From Saprospiraceae bacterium (GTDB taxonomy: Bacteria; Bacteroidota; Bacteroidia; Chitinophagales; Saprospiraceae): a stretch of DNA of 64,000 nt. Position 1 is the first letter of the stretch; the number at the start of each line of letters is the position of its first letter. The DNA lies in NCBI GenBank assembly GCA_016713025.1, contig JADJPZ010000004.1, forward strand, positions 1,302,001 through 1,366,000, given 5' to 3'. The position numbers were made by a program, and so were the translations under genes. This document shows positions 11,048-19,814 of the stretch, in pieces. Under the pieces are notes generated by a model. The model was not told the origin of the DNA. It worked only from the letters and a program-made list of their open reading frames with translations, and ran no database searches.

Positions 11048-11697
11048 ATTACTTTAATATTTAGGTTGTTGTTTAGTTTTTAGAACAGCATGATTCTGCT
11101 TTTTTTTGTGGTAGATGATAAGCTAAGGTGTAAAATGGAATGATAAGGTATAAAAGACGTTTCATCTGTTTATTTTTATTTGTTTTTTAATGGTCAGATG
11201 GAATTGATAACTTATCGCCATCTTTGGTGTTATCGAACTTACGTTTCGCATAAAAATAATCATCCCAGTTTGTGTAACACAAAGGTGGATTCATGCTCAT
11301 TTCATGACTTTAAATATTTTAATGGCGAAGAATCATTTTTTATAAAAAGGAGTGATAGGGTCATATAATACTTATCACATCACAAAATTATGGGCATTTT
11401 GAATGCGATAAAAATTTCGGGTATCACATAATGATGTGAATTTTTATGTTAGTAAAGTAATATGTAGAAATCGCCCATATTGGATTTTATAGCTTGCCGT
11501 GGTGTCGATCCTACTACAAACGACAATCAGCAGGTGTGCTTTTGGAGGCAGGACAAAGAATGCATGAAATACTAATCGCCCTGGGTTAATTCTTTATTCA
11601 CTCATTTTGTACATATCAAAATATAAAAATCATTTGCTCAATTATGGATATTTGCCATTAGGGATTGTATATTTGTCATTAAGTAATAAATGCAGCA
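11048..11697. other. long divergent intergenic region
   Basis: No supported gene is visible in these 650 nt between the CotH gene (-) and the sensor kinase (+). It holds the CotH operator/promoter at 11383-11439, implying an unusually long leader of about 330 nt. A possible -7 box for the kinase, TATATTTG, is at 11668-11675. Confidence 0.6.
11383..11439 (-). promoter_or_regulatory. promoter with TCACATAATGATGTGA operator, CotH gene
   Basis: The palindrome is at 11424-11439 and the -7 box TAATTTTG (complement of 11383-11390) again lies 33 nt from it. The intervening sequence shares GGGCATTTTGAATGCG and A-tract features with the promoter at 7155. The CotH ATG is far downstream (11047), leaving a long untranslated leader that may itself be regulatory. 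Confidence 0.7.
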
Positions 11698-14634
11698 TTG
11701 AAAAAGATATATATTGCTATTGCTTATCTCTATATATGGTTTGTTCCTTCATTTGCACAGCAGGAAGCATTTTACAATATATACAACTATACCCCGAGAG
11801 ATTTGGGATTGGATATGCTACTATTTGAGATTGTACAGGATTCTCGTGGTATCTTGTGGTTTAGAGACTATAGCAGTATAGGAACATACGATGGTCATAA
11901 ATACCAAAACAAGACCTTTGATCTTGAAAAAATCGCCGGAGAAAACCAAGATATTTTTGATATACATTCAGATAGTGACGGAATCATCTGGGTAGCTTGT
12001 TCAGCAGGATTGTTTTATCATGATAGTGTAAGTGGGTTTGTAAAAGCAGAAATCGATGGCATTGCAAATCTTACATTTTCATCTGTCACAGATACCCCAA
12101 ATAACACTTTTTTTGCCGCAACTTCAGAAGGAAAAATCTATAGATTCAATACTGAAACCAAGACTATCAACCAATCATTTATAATTGATCATGGACATCA
12201 CATTGTCAAATATATGCTTTATCATGAGGGAAGCCTATGGGTATCGACTCGCGATGGTATCTTTATGTGTGATGAACATGGATGTTGTCAGAAGGTCTAT
12301 ACTTTTGATCCATATGATCATGCTTATACCTTTGCAGATAACAGATATCTGAAAATCAAACCCTTGAAGGACGGCACGATTCTGGCCAATGATAATAATG
12401 GTCAAATTATTTTTTTGAATAGAGAAGGCAGCGTAAAAAAAATATTGGATTTCCACCTAAAATCCACTGAAAAAGCGGTCAATGACTGGATAGAAATTTC
12501 AGACCATCATATCCTCTTTGCAACCTATGACGGTATTTACAACTATAATCCTACTACAGGTACTTTAGTACACAAAGGCAATAAATACTTCAGCAACAAT
12601 CAACTTTACAATACTCAACTTTTATGTAGTTACAAAACAAAAAACAATACGATATTTTTTGGAAGTGCCTTATGCCTTTCAAAAATTAATATTCTCAACG
12701 AAGACTTTGCCAATTTCAATTATGTATTTCCATCAAAGACTGTCCTCGTAAAAGAAATTCCTTCTTTATCCCACCAATGGCTGATCGTCACTGAACAAGA
12801 TGGTATTTTGATCTTTGATCCTGTAAAATCAGAAAGCCGTAATTATCTGAATCTAAAAGGTGAAACAGTAGATTATGCCTTATATGATGAAGATGAAAAC
12901 GTATTGTGGCTAGCAACTCGGCAATCTATATTAAAAGTAAATGCAAATATTAAACCAGGGATCATCCGGCAATATAGAAAATCGTACGCCAAGACTACCG
13001 GAATGTCTGTGTATCACAAAGATGTGTGGTTTGTATCCGGAGGAGTATTACATCAATTAGATTCCCAAAAAAATACTGTAAAAGTCATAAATCACCCAAA
13101 TATCATCCTTGAGGGAATTTCTCACAACTCTGACGGGGACCTCTTTGTAGGGATGGAAAAACTATATTTAGTCAAAAGTGACAGTCTTATTTCGATGACA
13201 AATGAACGGTTGCCATTGCTACATGGGATACACTGCATCACTCATGACCAAAATGGGAGCATATACTTTGGGAGTGACAGAACATTTATAGTATATCACC
13301 ACAAAAGAAAAAAATGGGATATTTTTAATTTGAAAAACGGTTTACCCAATGAGCCTTTGGGATATATGGTACATGATGGAGACCACCATGTCTAGATGTG
13401 TACCCGAGCTTCGGGCATATGCCGGTTTGACCTGCGTACTCATACCAGCAGATATTTCAAAGAGGATGATGGTTTGGTGGACAATATTTATCTTTTTGGT
13501 ATATCCAATATCAAAAAAGGAATTGTCGCGGCACATCGATGGCAATTTTTTAGTTATTATCAGCCAAAAAAATCAAAAGAATTAATCTCATCGACAAAAA
13601 TTATTTTTGACAACATCATGATCAATGAAAAACATGTGGATTTGACTCAATTGAGAGAAGGTAAGTTATCGTTTTCATCTGGTAATTCATTGGTCAAAAT
13701 GGATGTATTATTTCCATCGTATATCAATAAGTCTATGTACCAGCTTCAATACAGGCTGAAATCTGAAAATGATTCTTTATGGACCGATATCGAGGATCAC
13801 CAACGGCTGATTTTAAATCAGATCTCTCCCGGGGCATACAAATTGGAGTGTCGTGCTTTCAACAAATTAATTCCTGAGGACCAGGTTTATGCCTCACTCG
13901 ATGTAGTGTCATTAAGTCCATTTTACCAAAAATGGTGGTTTATTATGTTTTGTCTATTGACATCATATTTGATTTTATATTTAATATATAGGTACAGGAA
14001 ATTGCAAAATGCGAAAATTGCAAAACTGAGATCATCTATATCACAGGATTTGCACGATGAGATGGGCAGTAATCTGAGCAATATTATGCTACTGGGAGAA
14101 TTAGCATTGCTCCAAAATACAAACAACAGGTCCACTATGAAACTTATGGTCGATAAAACCAGGTCCGTAATACAAAGTATGTCAGATATCGTATGGAGTA
14201 TTCATCCCGGCAATGATGTACTACCAAATATTATTCAGAGAATTCAGGATAATTGTGTTGAAATACTCGAGCCATTGGGGATAACTGTAAAATTTGAAAT
14301 CCAGGATGATGTAAAAAATGAAACCCTGAATATGTATCAACGCCAGGCTTTTTATATGATTCTGAAAGAAGCCATCAATAATTGTGGGAAATACAGTCAT
14401 GCAAAAAATGCAATGCTCCAAATTAATCTTTCAAACAACAAGCTTATATCAATTTTTTCTGATGATGGCAAAGGATTTGAATACTCACCAAATAAAAAAG
14501 GAAATGGCATCTATAATATCAAAAATCGTGCTCTCAGTATTGGGGGAAAAGCTACAGTGGATTCTGCACCAAATCAAGGCACTAAAGTGATATTGGTCAT
14601 ACCTATCAAGTCAAACAGACCTTGGATCCGTTAG
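11698..14634 (+). pseudogene. Reg_prop/Y_Y_Y membrane sensor histidine kinase with in-frame TAG
   Basis: The frame is continuous for 979 codons except TAG at 13393-13395 (codon 566). In order: TTG start with signal peptide; beta-propeller sensor repeats with periodic 'gilWfrdy', 'iiWvacsaGLf', 'lWvstrdGif' strands; a Y_Y_Y-type domain (YQLQYRLKSENDSLW); one transmembrane helix near 743-765; HisKA_3 with LHDEMGSNLSNI (phospho-His near 787); HATPase_c (EAINNCGKYSHA, DDGKGFE, GNGIYNIKNRA). The local text 'HHV-stop-MCTRASGICRFD' matches the propeller strand pattern lW.gT..Gl.rfd, so TGG (Trp) to TAG is the likely change. Convergent with the response regulator at 14741, its natural partner. A truncated sensor or an internal restart at 13396 are alternatives. 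Confidence 0.8.
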
Positions 14635-14648
14635 AATGATGTTTCCAT

Positions 14649-14707
14649 AAACTCAAAATCAAAATGTTGGATAAACTATTTTTCGCAAACCATTTTATTT
14701 TGAGTTT
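14649..14707. terminator. long inverted repeat between convergent kinase and regulator genes
   Basis: AAACTCAAAAT (14649-14659) pairs perfectly with ATTTTGAGTTT (14697-14707). AAAATG/CATTTT extends the stem with one bulged base around a ~24-nt loop. Its position between two convergent genes suggests a bidirectional terminator or mRNA 3'-end hairpin. It is AT-rich without a classical GC stem, so function is tentative. Confidence 0.5.
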
Positions 14708-14740
14708 AAACACTTCTGGCAGCAACGGGTGAGACAAAGA

Positions 14741-15373
14741 TCATTCTTTGATAAATATTTTGTGCACGGCTTCTGTGACAGAGTGTACATGCAGTTTTTT
14801 ATATATGCTTTTTATATACGTCCTTATCGTATCGAGACTTAATGTCATCTCGTGAGCTACCATTTTATAGCTCATGCCTTTAGCCATAAATTGTAGTATT
14901 TGCAATTCTCTTTCTGTAAGATCAAAATGTGGTACCTTTTCTTTATTTTTGTCAAATGGCAACTGTAATACTCTACGGGCTATGGAAGGTGTCATAGGCG
15001 CTCCTCCGTTATAGACTTCCTTAATACTGTTCAGTATCGTTGTCATATCGCTTTTTTTCAGCAGATACCCGGTAGCACCTGCCTTCAATGCCTGAAAAAT
15101 CTTATCATCATCATCAAACATGGTGTTCATAATGACTTCGACTTGAGGAAACTTGGATTTTAACTCCAATACACCTTCTATGCCTGATTTTCCGGGCATA
15201 TTGATATCCATTATGATCACATCCGGTGGATCGTCCTGTATATTTTGTATTATATTTCTGCAATGTCCATAATCACCCATGAGCAAAAACTCATCTGAAG
15301 ACTTGACGATAGAAACCAAAATTTCCCTTAGACCTGCATTGTCCTCATATATGGATACCTTAATTTTGTCCAT
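14741..15373 (-). CDS. NarL/FixJ-family response regulator
   Basis: The 210-aa protein has an N-terminal receiver domain: acidic DN at 11-12, phospho-acceptor Asp56 in IIMDINMPGKSG, Thr84 and Lys107. A LuxR-type HTH follows at about 150-205 (DLTERELQILQFMAKGMSYKM, TIRTYIKSIYKKLHV). LuxR-type dimers typically bind 16-20-nt palindromes. Its own promoter and three neighbouring promoters carry TCACATAATGATGTGA, so this is the best candidate binder and is probably autoregulated. The partner kinase is the convergent gene ending at 14634. The gene is intact, unlike most of the island. Confidence 0.9.
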   Translation of the reverse strand: MDKIKVSIYEDNAGLREILVSIVKSSDEFLLMGDYGHCRNIIQNIQDDPPDVIIMDINMPGKSGIEGVLELKSKFPQVEVIMNTMFDDDDKIFQALKAGATGYLLKKSDMTTILNSIKEVYNGGAPMTPSIARRVLQLPFDKNKEKVPHFDLTERELQILQFMAKGMSYKMVAHEMTLSLDTIRTYIKSIYKKLHVHSVTEAVHKIFIKE

Positions 15374-15399
15374 AAAAAAAGATAAGTTAGATAAAAATG

Positions 15400-15456
15400 C
15401 AAATAAATGTATTTTTTAACAAAATGCAATATTTCTTTCATCACATAATGATGTGA
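15400..15456 (-). promoter_or_regulatory. promoter with TCACATAATGATGTGA operator, response regulator gene
   Basis: The palindrome is at 15441-15456. At the same 33-nt spacing lies TTTATTTG (complement of 15400-15407), one mismatch from TAnnTTTG. The predicted start is about 20 nt upstream of the ATG at 15373. The sequence between palindrome and box differs more than in the other three promoters, which helps define what is conserved. Confidence 0.65.
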
Positions 15457-15741
15457 TAAAAAGGTGATTAGTCAGGTTTATCGACGAAAATATAATGGAC
15501 AGAAAATATTCTGCGAAAAATTTAAATCATAATGTTTGTAAATTAAATAATTATGATTGTAAATTTTCGCAATCAATTTTCTGTAAGCTATAATAACTTG
15601 TCTAATGAAGAGATTCATACTTACCAAATGTGACTAAACAATAGTAATGTAAGAACCTCCAATTCTTATAAAAATGAGGAAAAAGTTTATTCCGACGATA
15701 TTGTAGTCAATCGCAAGTTGTAGTATTATAGCTTTTTTTTG

Positions 15742-15825
15742 TACCGAAGGCGGGACTCGAACCCGCACACTATTGCTAGCACTGGATTTTGAGTCCAGCG
15801 TGTCTACCAATTCCACCACTTCGGC
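15742..15825 (-). tRNA. tRNA-Leu (anticodon CAA)
   Basis: The 84-nt class II tRNA reads on the minus strand from GCCGAAGTGGTGGAATTGG. It has a GGTAGACACG D-loop region, anticodon stem-loop CTGGA-CTCAAAA-TCCAG (anticodon CAA), a variable arm and the T arm GCGGGTTCGAGTCCCGC. The acceptor closes with a G-T pair and discriminator A; CCA is not encoded. Its 3' end points into the accessory island, and a decayed copy of that end lies at 1978-2014. Confidence 0.95.
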
Positions 15826-15833
15826 TAAATAAT

Positions 15834-16385
15834 CTAAGAATCACCTTTCTGGTAAGGCGATGCAAAGTTAGTAATATTTTCACGAATGCGCAAAAGATAT
15901 CTTGTTTTTAAATAAATATCTCTGATATCCTCAAGTATATTTTCTGTATTTGACTGATTTTCAACGCACACAGCTTTTTCTTTCATCAATGTATCCAAAT
16001 CGGATTGCTTCGAATCCAAAGTTTCCATGATGGCTTTATAATTTTTATCATCAGGATCTGATTGAAGTTCTTCTATGAGCTCATTGATTTCCATCATTTC
16101 CATCAGAAAGTCCTGATCTACAGGAGCGGTTTCTGTTTCACCCAATAAACCTCCTCCTTCTAGAATGTACTTTGTACGTAGATTTTCATCAGACAAAGTA
16201 CGGTACGCCGCATTGATATCACCTGATTTGGATAGAACTTCATGCTGGGAGCCATCATCACTACTACTTGAAAAGTGATCTGGATGTGTCTCACGACTCT
16301 GTTTGTAATAGTTTTTGCGGAGCAGTGAAAGATCCGGCATAAAGCTCACAGGTACCTCCAACAAGTCGAAATAATACACGCTCAA
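15834..16385 (-). CDS. hscB: HscB-like Fe-S cluster co-chaperone (J-domain protein)
   Basis: The J-domain begins SVYYFDLLEVPVSF and contains the HPD motif in SRETHPDHF, followed by SGDINAAYRTLSDENLRTKYIL. The C-terminal part is a helical, acidic HscB-like domain (MEINELIEELQSDPDDKN). HscB delivers IscU to HscA for iron-sulfur cluster transfer in the cytosol. The frame is open up to 16433, inside rseP, but the homologous start is near LSVYYFDLL, so I chose TTG at 16385 (GTG at 16379 is an alternative). It directly follows rseP on the same strand and overlaps it little or not at all. Confidence 0.85.
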   Translation of the reverse strand: MSVYYFDLLEVPVSFMPDLSLLRKNYYKQSRETHPDHFSSSSDDGSQHEVLSKSGDINAAYRTLSDENLRTKYILEGGGLLGETETAPVDQDFLMEMMEINELIEELQSDPDDKNYKAIMETLDSKQSDLDTLMKEKAVCVENQSNTENILEDIRDIYLKTRYLLRIRENITNFASPYQKGDS

Positions 16386-16398
16386 AATTGCTAAATTG

Positions 16399-17721
16399 TT
16401 AAAAGAGTCTCGAAATATCCAAACCCAATGCAAAGATCATCAAGCCTATCAGCAAGAAAAATCCGATATAATTGACCACTTCCATAAATTTGTCTGAAGG
16501 TACTTTGCCGGTAATCACTTCCCAAAGTAAAAATACTACGTAACCACCATCTAGGGCAGGTATTGGTAGTAAGTTGAAGAATGCAAGCAATATCGAAAGG
16601 CTGGCTGTAATATTCCAAAACACTCTCCAATCCCATCCGGTATCAAACATGGAAGCGATAGAAAAAACACTTCCCAAAGAATCTTTCGCTTTGATTTTGC
16701 CAGAAAACATCTGTCCAAATGCCTTAAGCTGATCACCAAGAAAATTAACACCCATTTTTGAACCCTTGGAAATAGATGCCAAAAGACCAAATTTCTCTGA
16801 AGATAGCGGAAGTTGCTCCATGGCAATACCTATTTTTCCTTCTTCAGTAATCTCTATTTGTTTGGTTATAGTATCTCCGGCAGTTTCGAGTATTTTAAAT
16901 TCAGCTTTTTTGCCTTTGAAGTCCTGAAGTGCCTTTCTGAATTCATGCTGGAAAGCTATGAACTTATCATTTACTCCTATGATGTTCATTCCTGGTTTCA
17001 GACCTGATTTTGCAGCTGGTCCATCCTGACTTACTTCCATGATATTCATGGGTATACGCGGATAAAACAAAGATTTTCCCTTGTTTTCAAACTTAGTAAG
17101 TTCAGCAACTAATGTAGGCGGTACATTCAACGTCACTTGCTGACCATTTCTATCCACGATGATTTCTTTAGCTTCATTGATGATGATTTCTTTGGCAACC
17201 ACACCTGCATTAAATTTTACTACAGGTACACCACCCGCAGATAGTACCTTATCGCCATCTTGCAATCCCAGTTCCATTCCCAAACTATCCACAACCATAC
17301 CATACTTCACGTCATCTGTCTTGATGTATGTCTCTCCCCAGTAATAAATCATTCCTGCAAAGATCAGAAGTCCCAGAAAAAAATTGACCGTAACACCTCC
17401 TATCATGATGATAAGACGCTGCCAGGCTTTTTTGGAACGAAACTCCCATGGTTGAGGAGGTAGTTTCATTTGCTCTTTATCCATGCTCTCATCGATCATT
17501 CCTGATATTTTGACATAGCCACCAAAAGGTATCCAACCTATACCCCACTCCGTATCACCGATTTTTTTCTTAAACAATGAGAAATAAGGATCAAAAAAAA
17601 GATAAAATTTTTCAACCCGGGTTTTAAACCACTTGGCCGGAAGATAATGGCCCAACTCATGTAAAACAACGAGTATAGAGAGACTTAATATAAGCTGCAG
17701 TGCCAGACTGACTTTATCCAT
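16399..17721 (-). CDS. rseP: RIP metalloprotease RseP (site-2 protease)
   Basis: The 440-aa inner-membrane zinc protease has an N-terminal helix with HELGH (about residues 21-25) followed by YLPAKWF. A PDZ segment (VSQDGPAAKSGLKPGMNIIGVND) sits in the periplasmic loop. The C-terminal NLLPIPALDGG supplies the third zinc ligand. The family cleaves anti-sigma factors and signal-peptide remnants within the membrane. Length and motifs are normal, and the frame is clean. Upstream of hscB on the same strand. Confidence 0.95.
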   Translation of the reverse strand: MDKVSLALQLILSLSILVVLHELGHYLPAKWFKTRVEKFYLFFDPYFSLFKKKIGDTEWGIGWIPFGGYVKISGMIDESMDKEQMKLPPQPWEFRSKKAWQRLIIMIGGVTVNFFLGLLIFAGMIYYWGETYIKTDDVKYGMVVDSLGMELGLQDGDKVLSAGGVPVVKFNAGVVAKEIIINEAKEIIVDRNGQQVTLNVPPTLVAELTKFENKGKSLFYPRIPMNIMEVSQDGPAAKSGLKPGMNIIGVNDKFIAFQHEFRKALQDFKGKKAEFKILETAGDTITKQIEITEEGKIGIAMEQLPLSSEKFGLLASISKGSKMGVNFLGDQLKAFGQMFSGKIKAKDSLGSVFSIASMFDTGWDWRVFWNITASLSILLAFFNLLPIPALDGGYVVFLLWEVITGKVPSDKFMEVVNYIGFFLLIGLMIFALGLDISRLF

Positions 17722-17940
17722 AAATTGATGAGATTATTAAAAGTGATAAATAGTTTGTGTTTAACGGAAATGATTTCATGAATGTTTAAGAAGATAGCCT
17801 TGAAAATATTGAATTTCTACATATTAAATTTTCGGAATTCCATCTCCAAACACCATAAAAGTCGCAAAAGTATGTGTTTATATCCTATTACTGGCATACT
17901 TTCATATAAAATCCATAGCTTTATGAAAAATTTAAGATGA

Positions 17941-18630
17941 ATGATAATTTTTTATACCACAGACATCATTGAAAATCACATAAAACTTCGTGGAGAAGAG
18001 CATCATCATTGTACAAAAGTGCTAAGGAATCAAGCAGGAGCACAAATATCTGTGACAGATGGAAAAGGGCACATGTTCTTCGCGGAAATAGGGCAAACTA
18101 CCAAGCTCGAAACTCACTGTAGAATTATTGAAATTAAAAAACAACCACAATCTGCACACCTACCTTCCGTTGCTATAAGTCTTCTTAAAAATCCGGCAAG
18201 ACTTGAGTGGTTTGTTGAAAAAGCAGTCGAAATAGGTATTGCTGAAATAATTTTGTTTCAATCCTGTCGAACCGAAAAAAAATCTGTGAATACAGAAAGA
18301 ATAGAAAAGCTGATGATTGCTGCAATGAAACAATCACTGAATTTATATCTTCCAAAATGTACAATATTGAAAAGTTTTGAAGACCTAATTTCAGAATCTC
18401 AAAAATTTGACGGAAAATATTTAGCATGGTGTGGAAGTAATACTACTCATTTGCAGGATTTGCGCCATAAAAATGAACACAACATCTTACTCTTAGGTCC
18501 TGAAGGAGATTTTACAAAAGAAGAGACAGAAATAGCTGAACATAATGGTTTCCAATTAGTCTCATTAGGAAGCACTCGTCTAAGGACAGAAACTGCTGGT
18601 ATTGTCGGACTGACGATGATGCATTATTGA
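17941..18630 (+). CDS. rsmE: 16S rRNA (uracil1498-N3)-methyltransferase RsmE
   Basis: The 229-aa SPOUT-family enzyme has an N-terminal PUA-like domain (HIKLRGEEHHHCTKVLRN) and the knotted SAM-binding C-terminus (LLLGPEGDFTKEE, SLGSTRLRTETAGI). It methylates U1498 of 16S rRNA. Divergent from rseP across a 219-nt gap that must hold both promoters. Intact and of usual length. Confidence 0.95.
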   Translation: MIIFYTTDIIENHIKLRGEEHHHCTKVLRNQAGAQISVTDGKGHMFFAEIGQTTKLETHCRIIEIKKQPQSAHLPSVAISLLKNPARLEWFVEKAVEIGIAEIILFQSCRTEKKSVNTERIEKLMIAAMKQSLNLYLPKCTILKSFEDLISESQKFDGKYLAWCGSNTTHLQDLRHKNEHNILLLGPEGDFTKEETEIAEHNGFQLVSLGSTRLRTETAGIVGLTMMHY

Positions 18631-18639
18631 ATTACATCA

Positions 18640-19104
18640 TTATTTTTTTGATAAAATCATCTGATAGTTGATTTTATCTTCACCAATGTAAGATAAAAAT
18701 ATTTTGTTATTCTCATATTTTTCAATGGTCCACTCCCTTGTTAAATTTTCTGCTGTAATACCAGGTGGAGAGTAAAGGGAAAGGGACAAGATGGCAATGT
18801 CATTTCTAGCAAAAACCTGCCAAAAACCATTTATATTTTTACTCGACCCATTTGAATAGAAATAATTTCTTCCTCCTACAAAAGTACTAAAGCTCAAAGA
18901 CATGTTATAAAAAGCATTTGTATCTCCATTTCCATTTTTACTAAAACTAGTTATTGTCCATATGGAAGCTACCAAAGCATTTGTAACTTGATATGTCAAT
19001 ACTTCGGTTTTGACTTCTTCATTTTTTGAACAAGAAACAAAGAAAAGTAACATAAAAATTATGGGTAATGTGAAACTCTGTTTCTCCTTCCATATTATTT
19101 TCAT
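18640..19104 (-). CDS. hypothetical lipoprotein
   Basis: The 154-aa protein has a hydrophobic leader and lipobox LLFFVSC (Cys at 25). The remainder is beta-rich (ALVASIWTITSFSKNGNGD, GFWQVFARNDIAIL, REWTIEKYENNKIFLSYIGED), reminiscent of lipocalin-like outer-membrane lipoproteins. No known function. It overlaps the end of the next upstream gene by 86 nt in another frame, suggesting co-translation, or that the upstream C-terminus is wrong. Confidence 0.65.
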   Translation of the reverse strand: MKIIWKEKQSFTLPIIFMLLFFVSCSKNEEVKTEVLTYQVTNALVASIWTITSFSKNGNGDTNAFYNMSLSFSTFVGGRNYFYSNGSSKNINGFWQVFARNDIAILSLSLYSPPGITAENLTREWTIEKYENNKIFLSYIGEDKINYQMILSKK

Positions 19105-19612
19105 GGTTGAAATATTGAATTTTTAAAAGGTTGTTATTTCTCCAAAAAAACTTTTGCGCAGAAACAATTTTTCCGGATCCTAGAAATATTGTTTTTCTTT
19201 CTGAAGGCATATCATGACCATCGTAGATGTAATCAATTTCAAAACTAAGTTTCAATGCAAGAGATAACCGCCTATATAAATTGACTTTATCTAATTTGCC
19301 ATTTTGATCATAAATGAAAGAATCAATAGCATTAATCGAATTAGGAGTATGAAAGTAATGACTTGTATGCTTCAATATCTTATCATCTTTATATTCAATG
19401 TAAAATTTTAGATTTTGAGCAAAGTCCTCTACTGTCAGTACTTTACCTGTTTGGTCATAATGAAGATTTGTACGCTCCTCATAATTATCAGTTGTAGTTG
19501 TTGAAATTTGGACTAATCTTGACCCATATTGATCAATAATATCATCACTGCTACAACTAACTATACTAAAAAAACATACCCATAAAACAAGTAAACTATG
19601 ATATGAAACCAT
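19019..19612 (-). CDS. hypothetical lipoprotein with YD-like repeats
   Basis: The 197-aa protein has a leader ending in lipobox FSIVSC (Cys20) and repeated motifs of the type 'LHYDQTGKVLTVE', 'FIYDQNGKLDKVN', 'YIYDGHDMPSE', typical of small Bacteroidota lipoproteins with YD-like strands. The last 28 residues overlap the following gene and become hydrophobic (FYVTFLCFLFKK), unusual for this type; a small 3' frameshift is possible. Function unknown. Confidence 0.6.
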   Translation of the reverse strand: MVSYHSLLVLWVCFFSIVSCSSDDIIDQYGSRLVQISTTTTDNYEERTNLHYDQTGKVLTVEDFAQNLKFYIEYKDDKILKHTSHYFHTPNSINAIDSFIYDQNGKLDKVNLYRRLSLALKLSFEIDYIYDGHDMPSERKTIFLGSGKIVSAQKFFWRNNNLLKIQYFNHENNMEGETEFHITHNFYVTFLCFLFKK

Positions 19613-19814
19613 TATCGTGTTGTTTCTAAATACAAATTTAGGCTAATAATTCGATATATGTGATAAAACAAAAAAAATCTGATTGTCAATCGAGTTGTTA
19701 ATCTTTGTTAATTATGATTAATGTTTCTTCGACATAGATCAACTTTGAAATTATAAAGTGCAAATTCATGTAATTTTGCTCAATTATTTCTATCCACCAC
19801 AATAGCAACAGAAC

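Noticed and set aside
11361..11421. 20-codon upstream frame in the CotH leader (MTLSLLFIKND...)
   Set aside because: Too short and without supporting features; mentioned only as part of the long leader.
8552..13395. Reassigned stop codon (alternative genetic code)
   Set aside because: TAA, TAG and TGA all occur as interruptions, and the same codons end intact core genes normally.
15634..15819. Open frame MVELVDTLDSKSSASNSVRVRVPPS on the minus strand
   Set aside because: It is the usual translation of a tRNA-Leu gene; the tRNA at 15742-15825 explains it.
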